In this document: positions 1-11,186 of the stretch, one piece after another | Position numbering within the stretch: position 1 is the first letter of the stretch | Layout: every line of letters starts with the position of its first letter | DNA from: Proteromonas lacertae | Lineage: Eukaryota; Sar; Bigyra; Opalinata; Proteromonadidae | Reading direction: 5' to 3' | Assembly (NCBI GenBank): GCA_002245135.1 | Contig: NGBS01000304.1 | Location: forward strand, 1-64,000 | DNA: 64,000 bases | The notes under the pieces: generated by a model | Told to the model about the DNA's origin: nothing | The model's database searches: none | What the model saw: the letters and a program-made list of their open reading frames with translations, nothing else | Program-made: the position numbers and the translations under genes

Positions 1-1
1 A

Positions 2-217
2 TGTACTAGTAAAATGAATTTATCTGAAGAAGTAGATTTAGAAGATTTTGTAAATAGGCCAGAAAAGATATCAGCAGCTGAAATTTCTTCAATCTGTCAA
101 GAAGCCGGTCTACAAGCAGTAAGAAAGAATAGATATGTTATTATTTCAAAAGATTTTGAAAAAGGTTATCAAAAGACAGTCAAGAAAGCTGATACAGATT
201 ATGAATTTTATAAATAA
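2..217 (+). CDS. RPT3: 26S proteasome regulatory ATPase RPT3, C-terminal end (partial)
   Basis: The open frame enters from the left edge of the window, so only about 71 C-terminal residues are visible. They match the end of Rpt3 (PSMC4), an AAA+ ATPase of the 19S base that unfolds substrates and opens the 20S gate. Visible hallmarks are [13 protein letters not shown], the AAA lid segment [14 protein letters not shown], the stretch [14 protein letters not shown], and the terminal FYK, which is the HbYX tail Rpt3 inserts into the alpha ring. The frame is intact to a TAA stop. Identification rests on the paralogue-specific tail: other Rpt subunits end differently. The start and any upstream introns lie outside the window. 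Confidence 0.93.
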   Translation, partial: CTSKMNLSEEVDLEDFVNRPEKISAAEISSICQEAGLQAVRKNRYVIISKDFEKGYQKTVKKADTDYEFYK

Positions 218-386
218 TATTAAAAAAGATATTAATTTCTAAACTTATTTTTCTGTGTTTAGTTTTACAGATAAGATGTTCAATCATAAGTTTTGAAGTT
301 TTGAGGAAAATAAAATGTAACGAATTTCAGTCAAGTCAAGCTTGAATGTTGTAATACTTTTTTTTAAAAGATGATATATTAAGAGA

Positions 387-823
387 ATGAAAAACAGCTC
401 TCCACCAATAAAACCAGATCATAGCTATGATCTTATAAACCAGTCATCTAAAAATCTTTTTATGCTGCCTAATGTACCATTAACAGATGATTCCCTCTGT
501 GACTTAAAAGATGTTGAAAGATGTGAGACATTTAGCTTAGCAGCAAATGTAAAAATAACACCAATAAAAACCTCAAAAATTACAAATCCTCAAAGAAGTT
601 TTTGTCAAACACCTGGTCTTCTACTCCCACAAAGTCATGTTGTTCATCAAATTATAGCTCAATGACCCGTCATTCTAGAGTAAGTACTGTTTTATTAAGT
701 ATGGGTTGTAGAAGGTCATTTGCTAAGGCTTCACAACAATTAAGTTCAGGTATACGTACTGCTAAAAGTTCTAATCCTAAAATTGATGCTATTATAAAAT
801 TCAAAAAATCTGTCATCATTTAG
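387..823 (+). CDS. Hypothetical Ser/Thr-rich small protein, two reading frames
   Basis: ATG at 387 opens a 92-codon frame rich in Ser, Thr and Pro. Around 602-665 the coding-like signal moves to another frame that runs to a stop at 823 (about 73 codons, Ser-rich, then basic). The change could be a short intron near 620 or a single-base indel. I see no known domain. A CAAGCTTGA sequence lies about 45 bp upstream of the start, as before several other genes here. The next gene begins 3 bp after this stop, so the two could also be exons of one gene. Confidence 0.35.
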
Positions 824-825
824 TA

Positions 826-1708
826 ATGACTAAATTCCGACAATATGAGAGATATAGAGAAGAAAGTCGAATTATAACCCATCAAGAGTGTAGAAATAGA
901 TTAACAGATTTAAATGAGTTATTTCAAGAGCCATCTCTACAATCATATAGACAAAGGCAAGTAGATAAAGCCAAAAAAGAAATAATGAACTGCGGAGATC
1001 TAATTCGAGAAAAGAAATTGACAGAAACTGATGAATATAGTTTATTAAAAGAACTAATCAGTTGTTTTTCACTCTCTTCGTGTGAGAATATATTTATAGA
1101 AGATATTATCTTGTTAATTATTACAATTTTGAGATTACCAGTTACAGTGGAGAATTGGCAAATGATAAGGATGAGGTAAGGTGTATTACTGTATTGTATA
1201 AAGGTAAACATCCAATTGTACACTTGGATGACTTTTATAAATGGATTTGTGAATGTATTTATTATTATTATTATTATTATAGTTCGTAAACACAAGCCAT
1301 CTCCATTTGGCAAATTATACCAAAAGTTTTTATTCTTTTTACATGAAGATATTCCAATTGATTTATTATGTATGTATAATAGTATGTTTATTATTATTAT
1401 TATAGTAATTATATGCAGTTGAAACAAAACCTATATATATAGCAATCACACTAATGAATTATGATAAGAAAAATCCTCCTTTGTTCAAATGTAAAGTATG
1501 TGAAAATTACTCTAATTGTTTTCCTCTTCCAGTGGCAAGACATATAGTGAGGTGTAAAGTAGAATCGACAAAGAAGAAAAAGAAACAGATTAATTTTGTT
1601 AAATCAAAAAAACAATTTCTTATAATAATAATAATAATAATAGTGGAGATGAATGTGTTATTTCTCTCTCTTTCTTCCAGTATTATATATGTATATTTTA
1701 TGGATTAG
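826..1708 (+). CDS. Hypothetical protein with a C2HC zinc-finger-like motif
   Basis: Starting at ATG 826 the product can be read across tiny introns: a 29-nt intron at about 1113-1141 restores a frame containing VLYKGKHPIVHLDDFYKWIC, a second (GTATTTATT...TATAG) lies near 1256-1281, and a third near 1383-1420. The last exon encodes FKCKVCENYSNCF then ARHIVRCK, giving Cys-x2-Cys ... His-x3-Cys spacing that suggests a small zinc-binding module, followed by a Lys-rich stretch. The 3' end is uncertain because an ATT/AAT run allows two frames. The family is not recognised. Consistent frame restoration by GTAT...TAG introns makes a real gene likely. Confidence 0.5.
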
Positions 1709-1860
1709 TCATTTAATTGTTATTATTTTAGATATTATGTTTGTTTTTAATTATTTTATCTATCACTCTCTCTATTTATATATTTTACCCTTTCTAAAGC
1801 AACAAAAAAACAAATTTAAAAATGCCTCCCGATATATTTCATTTGTTGTTTAAACACTAT

Positions 1861-2494
1861 TTAATTCTTTAATGGAAATTGGAATGAAACATCACGTTGT
1901 GTTAATTTCTTATATAAAACTGAGAATGTTTCTAATTTAGTTTCTACAACGGTTTGTTCTGATGGATCTAAATAAACTTTTAATAATTTGCTTCCATCAG
2001 TTCCATATCTAGTTCTCTTACCAACGATTTCAGTTGGGAATACTAAATCTTCTAAAATAGCTTCCATGAACATTGGTGATGTGTTCTACTTCTTGGTAAT
2101 GGACCCATGGTTCTTTGTTCTCTTCCATGCCTTACCTAAGATGGTTCTTTGGGCAACAATAACAACATGATGATCACTAGTAAATATTATTATATTAATT
2201 TAAATACGCGAATTTCTTTTCTAATTCTCTTACTAAAGTCTTTTGGATTTTGTGGAATGCTTTTAATAATGGGCATGGTACGAAAAGAATGATAGCTTTT
2301 TGTCCTCCAGCAATATCTTGTTCTTTAGCACTTACAATGTGTAATTTTGATAACTCTTCTTTGATTTCAGAGTTTCCATCCTATTTAAATTAACTAATTT
2401 CAATAAATACTTGAATAGCTTGGATTTCTTGAGCTACTTTTAATTCAAAAGCATCTGGTTCTTGTTTTCCTGGTTTTACTATTTTTGAAGACAT
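1861..2494 (-). CDS. RPS7: 40S ribosomal protein eS7 (frame-broken in exon 3)
   Basis: Small-subunit ribosomal protein involved in 18S rRNA maturation. Exon 1 starts [11 protein letters not shown]. Exon 2 carries [19 protein letters not shown] and [10 protein letters not shown]. Exon 3 carries [13 protein letters not shown] and PRSRT, then [17 protein letters not shown] and [17 protein letters not shown], all in eS7 order, and total length fits the family. Two introns of about 30 nt interrupt it. Between 2000 and 2140 the conserved sequence jumps frame at least twice (before PRSRT and before EAILEDL) and an in-frame TAG appears. Surrounding conservation is very high, so these may be consensus indels rather than genuine decay. 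A second copy elsewhere would make this a young pseudogene. Confidence 0.85.
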
Positions 2495-3030
2495 TTCAAA
2501 CTATTAAATATAAATAAATAAGAATGAGATTGAATAATGAGTTAATAATAGAACTAAAAAGTCCAGTGGATGGAATAATATAACATAAAAACAAAACGTT
2601 AGTATTTAGATTGAAGTATTGAGAGAGAAGGTAATATATGATAAATACATATTAGTGGGAGGGATGCAAAATATTTGTATTAATGCCTATTAGATTGAAT
2701 GATCAATTGATGTTTATTTCTTTACCCTTAAAGCTTGTTCAATCAAACTTTTCGTTCTTTTTTAATTTCTTCTTTATCTCATAAACTACTAGATTGTGGA
2801 ATTAAATAAAATTACACTTGCTATATATTGATTATTGTGAATAGATTGAGTTGGTTATTTTTGTTTTTAATTCAATTCTTGAATATCGATTTTGAAAATA
2901 AATTGGTTTTTACACTTTGATTGAATAAAACAACATTAAGTAGGAATGTTTTCGATTGATATAACAAATAATTATCATTATCGATTATATGGTGTACCAA
3001 AATTTTCAATAGAAACAGTTTTTTATAGAA
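2495..3030. other. Intergenic, divergent eS7 / coiled-coil gene
   Basis: About 535 bp between two divergent starts. It is AT-rich, with an AAGCTTGTTCAATCAAAC sequence near 2731-2748 resembling the CAAGC elements upstream of other genes. No open frame, RNA gene or repeat is recognised. Confidence 0.4.
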
Positions 3031-5705
3031 ATGGAAGAAACTGGTAGAGAGACAGAAGATTATTACAAAATAATCAATGAATTGAAAGAAGAAAATAGAC
3101 AACTTAAAAACTAAAGTATAATACTGACTATAGTGTGATAGATTGAAAATCAAGCCTTTCTTCTCAAGAAGACAGAACAGAAATTGAAGAATGCTAGTAA
3201 TGGAGGAAGAAAATCCACAGCAAGCGCAAAGAAATCTATAATAGGAAGTGAAGGAGGTGATAAAAGTAGAAGGACTGATGAAAACCAACAATTAAAGTAT
3301 TAAATAATGAACTAATATGTAGTAAAACAATATTAAAGTTGAAAGAAGAAAATGAGCATTTACAAAGTTATGCAAAGAAACTAGAGAAATGAACAATTGG
3401 ATTTAAAAGACTCAGTAACACAACATCTAACAGAATTGGCTGAAGAGAAAAGAAAAGTAGTAGAATTAAATGAAAAAATAACCAGAACGAATTAGACTTG
3501 AAAATCCAAAATCAACAATAGATGAAAAGATCAACAAATCAAAAAGCTTGAAGATGACTTGTTTAAAAGTAGTAAAACTGTATTAATGGATTATAACCCA
3601 GAAAATGAAGAAGAAAAGACAATATATGAAAAAACAATAAAAAATATGAAAATTCAAATGATGAGTAGCAATAGTGATAATTATAATATAATAAATGAAT
3701 TACAGACTGAATTATATATGACAAAATTGACATTAAATAAACAAAAATTAGAGTATATATTGTTATATATAATTTCATTTTATTTTATATTTAGTTATGA
3801 AGAGGAAATTCAAAATTGTTTATTATCATTAGAAATACAAAAGACAGAAAATGAAAAGAAATATGAAGATTTAAAGAATGAATATTTGGATTTTAAGAAT
3901 AAAGAAAATAAAAATAAAGAAATTCTATTGGAGGAACAAAATATAATAATCAAATCATTACAATCTCAGTTTGATTTGTATAGAAATACAGCAGAATATT
4001 TATTTCAAAAAGAAATATCTCGTTAAAGGAAATAATCAAAAATCAAATGATTAAATATGAGTTAGAAATAACAAAGTTATGTAATATGAAAGAATACCAT
4101 TATGAACAGATAATATCGAGTAAAGATAGTAAAATAATGAATTTAATTGACGGAACAGATATTCAAGTATATATATTAATAATTAATTTTAATCATATAG
4201 AGTTTAATATTGAAATATGAAAGTGAAATAAATGATATAAAAAAGAGTTGTAGAGAAGAGACGAATAGAATAGTGGATAATTTACAACGTTCTCAAAGTG
4301 AAGAAATTTCTAGATTAAATAATGATATATTCAGCCAACAGGAAATAATAGAAAATTTAAAAGAAAACATACAAAGTTTAAATGTATTTATATATTTATT
4401 TAATCTATAAATAGAATGTACAATATAATTTAAATAATCAAATCAAAAGAAAAGATCAAACTATTCACAAGCTTGAAGATCAATTATCTCATGAAAGAGA
4501 AACATTAACATCCAAAATCAACGAACAGTCTAAGAATATAAATAATTTAGAGATAAAAATACATCATTTAAAACATTTATTATTACAATATAAATTAAAT
4601 GAAAAAGGTGAAACAGATGAATCTTTAAAGATGTTAACAAAATATTTGAATAATGAAATGATAAAGTTGAATGATGATTATAATATATTAGTTGATAATC
4701 ATAAATATAATGAATATGAAAGAAACGAACTGATGAGATCTAATCGATTTTTAGAATCTCAAAATGAAAAATTGAAAAATGTATATTACATATAATAATA
4801 TCTTAAAAATAGGCTTTAGAATCTCAAACAAGAGAATTTAACAATCTAAACAAAACTTTGAAAAGTGTAATACAACATCGGAGTTAATACATTAAATACA
4901 ATCAATGACAATGAAAAAAGTAAAAGAATATTATCATTCGAAAAAGATCAAATAAAACCAATTTATCATGGAAGTGGAATTGGAATACCCAAAGCCCTTG
5001 AAACGATAAGAGTATTACTAATAATAATATTTATATAATGTATAGAGATATACCAAATCTCCAATTCCTACTCCCATTAATAAACCTATTAATACAAACA
5101 TTAGAAGTATAAACTCTTTATTATCCAATAATGATTCTTATCTTAATACAGAACAACAATATAATCCTTCTCCACAACCCCAACCTCCAAAATCATCTTC
5201 TTCACATATTTCTGCTGCTATTACAACTACAAATAGAAATAAAATATTGAAAATAAAGTAATTAGATTCAAAGAACCAAAGAAAGTATAATATGATATGA
5301 ATATTAATAATAATAAATTAGATGAAAGAAAGAAAAGAAGAAAATGAAAGTGAAGTAATAGATAGTAAAACAATCGAAATATTAGAAAAAGGATTAATTT
5401 CAATAAAACATTTTAACAATATAAGTAAAGCGTATTCGAATGGTAATTATGATTTGAAGAAAGATAGAGAAGGTAATTTAAATAGAGTAGTATTAAATAA
5501 TGAAATTAATGATAATGATTTTTTGAACAGTTCAGGAAAAGTTAATACGATGAATAATAATAATAGTGATGATAATGAAAGTGAAGAAAATGAAAATAGA
5601 AAGATATTTGATAATAATAAGAGTATAGATATTTTAAAGAATGGTCGAAATAATGTTAGTAATGAAATTAAAGAAAACTCAAATTTGAGAGCTTTATCAG
5701 TTTAA
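3031..5705 (+). CDS. Long coiled-coil protein, multi-exon, with frame breaks
   Basis: From ATG 3031 (MEETGRETEDYY) to 5705 the plus strand encodes Lys/Glu/Gln/Asn-rich heptad-like sequence typical of long coiled-coil structural proteins. Short introns (about 26-43 nt, GTAT...TAG) can be placed near 3118, 3298, 3754, 4168, 4382, 4783, 5010 and 5290, with continuous helical sequence across them. A Pro/Ser-rich linker (5050-5230) precedes an Asn/acidic tail. Frame breaks not explained by introns occur at about 3109, 3388, 3495, 4025, 4880 and 5260, mostly single-base shifts. The gene is therefore either decaying or carries sequencing indels. A centrosomal or ciliary role is possible, but no family-specific motif is visible. 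Confidence 0.55.
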
Positions 5706-5789
5706 TATTTATTATGTTATGTTTTTTGTACGGATTATCTTAATTGATCATAATTTTTAATAGTAATTTTCACAGTTTATGTAAATATG

Positions 5790-5859
5790 AAGTATTTACA
5801 TAAAAAAACATTAAAAAAATATTTGGCTTGATTGATTTTGAGATTAAAATTTCTTAAGA
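5790..5859 (+). promoter_or_regulatory. 5' flank shared by both pseudokinase-TPR copies
   Basis: About 70 bp ending at the start codon is identical, inverted, at 24098-24167. It contains TTTGGCTTGATTG about 25-35 bp before ATG. Beyond about 70 bp the two flanks diverge, so the duplication carried its proximal promoter but little more. Confidence 0.5.
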
Positions 5860-8187
5860 ATGGAAGAATTTGAAAGTATAAGTGATGAATATTCTGTATA
5901 TTTTACTGTTGTTTTATATGAAATAGTTGATAAGAGTGATAAAGAAGAGTGATTTAAGTGTTTTGTTGGAAGTTAAAGAAAAGAATAGTAATGATATAAA
6001 ATATGTGAAGATATATAACAGAGATAAAATGAATTTGAGGTGTTTGGATCGTTTTGTTGAATCACTAGAGAAATCGAGTAATTTGAGAGTGAGCAATGTA
6101 TTGATATATGATAAATACATAATTACCGAAAAATATGTGATATTGATAATGAAGAAATATGAGAGTAACTTAGAAGAGTTAATGTTTAAGAAAGAGTTAA
6201 AAGAGATAGAAATCAATGAGATAATGTTAAAATTGATAAAAGGGATAAAGACATTGGAAGAAAATGGTATGATATATAACAATATCAAGCTGAATAATAT
6301 GTTGTTGAATGAAGAAGGAGATATAATAATAGTTGATAATTTAAAATATTTGTTATTGAAAGACAGATTAAATGATATAAAAAGAGATATGGATGAGATA
6401 ATATATTTAAGTCCAGAAATATTGAAAGATGAAGAAATGAATGTTGCAAGTGATATATGGAATATAGGAATAATCTATTATAGATTATTAAGAAAAGAAA
6501 TTCCATTTAAAACCAATTCAATATCTGATTTAATAGAATCCATAACAGAATTTAAATATGAAAATAATGATAAACTAAACGAAAGATACAATAATATATT
6601 ATCAAGATCACTAACAGTGGAAAAGTATAATCGAATGACAATAGAAGAATTAATATTCAGAATTAGAGTTAATGTTATTATTGAATTATTGAAGAATAAA
6701 GAAAAAGAAAAAGCGAATGAAATGATGGTAGAAATGAGAGAAAACAATTCACAAAAAGAAAACTGTGAATGAATGAGATAATAGGAGATTATTATTATGA
6801 AAATGTATATTGTTATATATTATAAAATGAATAGAAAGAATACAGAGAAACAATTCCATATTACGAAAATGGATTAGAATATGCTTTAACAAATGATCAT
6901 AAAAAATATTGTTATAATAGTTTAGGATATTGTTATTTTAAATTAGTATTTATAGATTGATATATAGTGTAGAATGAATATCAAAAATCAATTCAATATT
7001 ATAAAAAAGCTTTACTATTTTCTACATTAAATGAAGAAAAAGAAATAAATAATCATGGTATAGGAAAATGTTATTATAAAATTGTATATATATAATAATT
7101 ATTCATTAGCATCGTTATATGGAAGCAATTATATATTATAAAATTGCATTAGAATATTCATCAAGAAATAAAGATAAAGAATATAATAATAGAATGATAG
7201 GCAAATGTTATTACTATTCAGTATGTTAATCATTGTAATAATAAATAGAAAGAATATAGAGAAACAATTCCTTACTTAGAAAGTGGCTTAGAATATTCAT
7301 CTTCAAATAAAAATAAAGCATGTAATAATAATGGATTAGGTTGTTGTTATTTTTTATTAGTATATTTATTATTGTAATAATAAATAGAAAGAATATAGAG
7401 AAGCAATTCCTTACTTTGAAAGTGCCTTAGAATATTCATCAACAAATGAAGAAAAAGAATATAATAATAATGGATTAGGTTGTTGTTATTTTTTATTAGT
7501 ATATTTATTATTGTAATAATAAATAGAAAGAATATAGAGAAGCAATTCCTTACTTTGAAAGTGCCTTAGAATATTCATCTTCAAATGAAGAAAAAGCATG
7601 TAATAATAATGGATTAGGTCGTTGTTATTTTTTATTAGTATATTTATTATTGTAATAATAAATAGAAAGAATATAGAGAAGCAATTCCTTACTTTGAAAG
7701 TGCCTTAGAATATTCATCAACAAATGAAAAAATACATATATATAACCGAAATCTTGGTAATTGTTATTTTGATTTAGTATATTTATTATTGTAATAATTA
7801 ACTAGAAAGAATATGAAGAAGCATTGAAATATTATAGTACTTCATTAGATTATTTAGAAAATGAAAAAGATAAAAATCTAGTAAAGGTAGATATAGCAGA
7901 ATGTTATTTAGAATTAGGAAATAAAGAAAAGACAATTTCATATTTGAATGAAGTAAAAGATGAATTATGTGATGATGAAACAAAATATTGGTATAATAAA
8001 GTAATGGGAAAATATTATCTTCAAATTGTATTATTTGATAATTGATATATGATATAAATAGAAAGAAAAAGAAAAGAGTAAAGAATATTTAGAAGAATCA
8101 CTCAAATATGTAGATAGTCAAAGAAATGATGATGAAAAGAAAGAAGAAATAAACAAATTATTAGAAGAATTAAACAAAATGAATTAG
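5860..8187 (+). CDS. Pseudokinase fused to one-exon-per-repeat TPR array, copy 1
   Basis: Exon 1 is a 36-nt leader (MEEFESISDEYS), then a 31-nt intron, then a kinase-fold domain. VKIYNRDK supplies the VAIK-type Lys, LSPEIL the APE segment and ASDIWNIGIIYY subdomain IX. The HRD motif reads YNN and DFG reads DNL, so the catalytic Asp is absent and this is a pseudokinase. Downstream are about ten TPR-like units of 37 residues (KEYREAIPYFESALEYSS...NNGLGCCYF), nearly every one a 111-nt phase-0 exon separated by 26-30-nt introns. The C-terminal exons are a TPR variant (EALKYYSTSLDY) and a Glu/Lys tail. Relative to copy 2 (22187-24097), one base is missing near 6769, so the kinase frame ends early at TGA 6772. 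This copy has two more repeat exons than copy 2. A scaffold or signalling role is inferred only. Confidence 0.8.
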
Positions 8188-8254
8188 TGATTTTCTTATT
8201 TCTTTTTCTTTTTTCAAAATTTTGATAAAACCAATAATATAAAAATAGTGTTGT

Positions 8255-9415
8255 ATTTTTCGGTCAAAAAATATAGGTTTACATATAGGTCAAAACCTAT
8301 ATCTTTAGCTTGACCTTTACCTTCCTTATACTAACTATTAGTTGACCTCCTATGGAACATGAGTTAAGAAGCATATTATCTAACCATAAATACAAAATTA
8401 AAGCTTTATACATCATCTTTCAAATATCAAATTTGACCTTCGGTCGATGCACTTTTTATATTACTATTATTTTGATCTATTTCTCAATGATGATTCACAA
8501 TAACATATAATCAACATAATATTAAATTAATTATAGAATAAAAAAAATAAAAGAAAAAAACATCAAGCTTGATGGTTTGACTAAGTAAATCTTTATTTTT
8601 TAAGATTTAGATCATTTAAATGTATAATTACTCAATATTTATAAGACTTTATAATAAATGAAACTATAGGGATATCACATTACCTCCTTTCGCATCGAAA
8701 GAAGTTGTGGATTTATTCAATTATAAAATGTTTCATAAAAATATTAACTACTTCAAAATGTTTTGGAAAATGTGATTAAAATAAAATATTCAGATTATTG
8801 CATATGGTAAAAGCCAAAGTCAATTCAGATTCTGTCAACAAAGATCTATTTAAATTCATAACCTTCAATGCAGTCAGTACCACAATATTAGACTCACCAG
8901 AATTTAGAAGGTTTTGCTTCAAACTAGGATATATTATACCTCTAAGAGAGTTTTATAATGATTATTTATTTTCAAAAACTGATAAAGTAAGAGATTTATT
9001 GAAGACAAATCATTAATATCCAGAAATAGAGATTTATTATTATAATTACATTAATATTTGTTTTTTAGAGATAGTAATCAATATAAATTAATCATCAAAA
9101 TAACAAGTTGTTTATAAATATGTTAAATATCACTATTGAGTAGTTTGTAGATGAATTTTAATATATCAGAATAGAAATTTATACAATTTCAATCAATCTT
9201 ATTCTAACTTTGGTAGTTAAAGTAAAGCAGGAAGTAGGAATAATATTTTATATAGTATGATAGTTTGTATTAAACAAATGTTACTCAATAAGTAATTAAA
9301 ATAGATTTTAACAAAATAATGCTTGAGGTTTGACCAACCTAAGGTCAAAGCTAGATTATAGGTTTTACCTATAACCTATAGGTTACCTATTTATACAACC
9401 CTGTATAAAACCCTA
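8255..9415. mobile_element. Degenerate hAT-like element with imperfect inverted ends
   Basis: A gene-free stretch bounded by related inverted sequences. The left end (about 8270-8325) holds ATATAGGT, AAACCTATA and AGCTTGACCTT. The right end (about 9330-9400), reversed, holds ATAGGT, AAACCTATAATCTAGC and TTGACCTT. It encloses a short frame resembling part of a hAT transposase. Ends are imperfect and no target duplication was identified, so this is a relic. Confidence 0.35.
8798..9016 (+). pseudogene. hAT-family transposase fragment
   Basis: About 70 residues: KDLFKFITFNAVSTTILDSP then FRRFCFKLGYIIPLR and DKVRDLLK. This follows the hAT/zf-BED pattern in which a short helix (KFI..D.LPF..VE.P.FR.F) precedes IPSR and a Leu-rich segment. 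Only this internal part survives; no BED finger and no RNase-H catalytic residues are present. The call is family-level pattern matching. Confidence 0.4.
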
Positions 9416-9556
9416 TTAATTTAAGAATTGTAATTGTTATTATTATTATAATTGGAATAATTAAAAACATTTCATTTAGAATAAAATTTACTTATTGGAA
9501 GATTCTATTATCTTAATTATCTTGATTTATATATAATATTCCATATATTACACACT

Positions 9557-11145
9557 CTATTGATTCTTTTTATTTTTCAAAAGTAATTCACTTCTATTTT
9601 CTTTTAAATGTTTTATCTCCTTTTCTAAAATTTCAATTTTATTAAACAATTTATTTATATCATTTTCTTCATTATTCAATCCTTTTTCTTCTCCTCCTAT
9701 TTTCTCCTCTTTTCTTTCATTATCATTCATTTTATTTAAATATTTTAAACTATCTTCAACTTTACCATTCTTTAATAAATGTAATATTTCATTCTTTAAT
9801 TTTTCATCTTCTTTTACTTTATTTTCGTATAATTCTATTGTCATTTTATTCTTATATTCTTCATCTTTTATTTCTTCTTCATTTATTAAAATTGAATTAC
9901 TCATCTCTTCTATTCTTTCATTTATATTTAATAATATTTCTTCACTTTTATATAGTTTATATATCTCATTTAAATAGTTTTCTTTACATAATTTTACTTC
10001 TTTCTGTAATTTCAATAGATTATATTTATCAAGTCGACTTATTAAATCTTTAACTTCATTTATTGACAAACTACTCATCAATTCTAATTTAATAAAATTA
10101 TCATTATTTATATCACTTATATTCAATTTAGATTCTAACATATCATTTTCATACATTTCTAACCATTTTACAAATGGATAAATAAATCCATCTATTAGCC
10201 ACATTGTACTGAATTTCATTCCCATTTGAACATCTCTTCCTACACGATGATATGAATTCCATAAAGTTATTGTCATATAAATACCTAATAACACATCAAT
10301 TGTATAATGCATTCTAACACCAATTAATATATATAAAAGTGTAAATACAATAATCCAAATTGTACATTTCACGATATTACAGTACTTACTTTTAATTGGA
10401 AAGTAAGTATGCCATATCATTCCACAGATTACTAATTCTACAGTATGTCCACTAAATAGCATATCTCCACAAGTTATTGTTCCTCCACTACCTGGTAAAA
10501 CTACCATTAATGCTCTTTTCATTATTAAAATATATGGTAATTTACTCATTTCAACTGTTCCTTTAGTGATTTCTTGACATATTAACGATGGATCTGGTAC
10601 TGATGTAGTGATAACGGTTATTGTTCGAAAAAACATTAACGTACCCCAAATTACACCAATTCTCATTAACAAGATTAATCGATTTTTACGAAGTAAGACA
10701 AATGCTATTGAACTTATTAATAAGACTGGAAATAAGATATCTGGTATTTCTTGACCATTTATATATAAACCAAAGGGTAATCTTACATGAGTTATCACTG
10801 GAATTAAATCAAAACCAACATCTGGTAAAGTTTTAAATTGAGATGGATTTCTATAGAAAGCTGCAGCAGACGTCATTCCCATTAAATGTCCACATACTAA
10901 AAGATAGCTATTAACAAAATCATTAAATAAGAATATTTATACGTCAGCCCTATAATACATCGAATAGCTTGATGATGATTTCGTAGTAAATAAATAACAA
11001 CACCAAAGAGTATGAAAACAGGAACAGTTGAGTTAAAAAAAGACGTACCAAGTCCACAAAGGCTGGCATAGGCTAAAGAAAGTCCATGTATCCATGCTAA
11101 TATTGCTAAAAATGCGGCAGCATGAACATGGCCGGCTGCTTTCAT
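9557..11145 (-). CDS. Sphingomyelin/ceramide phosphotransferase (SMS-like, PAP2_C)
   Basis: Polytopic membrane enzyme of the sphingomyelin synthase family, which moves a phosphocholine or phosphoethanolamine head group to ceramide at Golgi, ER or plasma membrane. Exon 1 (11145-10952) encodes TM segments FLAILAWIHG... and VPVFILFGVVIYLL. After a 35-nt intron, exon 2 continues LLVCGHLMGMTSAAA. The catalytic triad motifs are clear: CGDMLFSGHTV (first His) and GVRMHYTIDV (His and Asp). The C-terminal third (about 170 residues after WLEMYEND) is a charged coiled coil, which is unusual for the family. The start at 11145 leaves only 41 bp to the divergent EGF gene. Head-group specificity cannot be told from sequence. 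Confidence 0.85.
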
Positions 11146-11186
11146 CGCTAAACAAAAATGAGTAACAAAACGAATATAATTTAAAA

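Noticed and set aside
924-1427. Long minus-strand frame opposite the zinc-finger-like gene.
   Set aside because: Its sequence is mostly poly-Ile from ATT runs and antisense of exons and introns; the plus strand gives coherent spliced protein.
3380-3395. Programmed +1 frameshifting at sites such as AAA-TGA.
   Set aside because: The frame breaks occur at varied sequences, need different shift directions, and some are not next to a stop, so there is no common slippery signal.
7240-8060. Repeated in-frame TAA/TAG codons in the TPR genes taken as an altered genetic code (stop codons read as Gln).
   Set aside because: All fall inside short GTAT...TAG segments at the same place in each repeat; removing them gives continuous TPRs, and other genes end cleanly on TAA, TAG or TGA.
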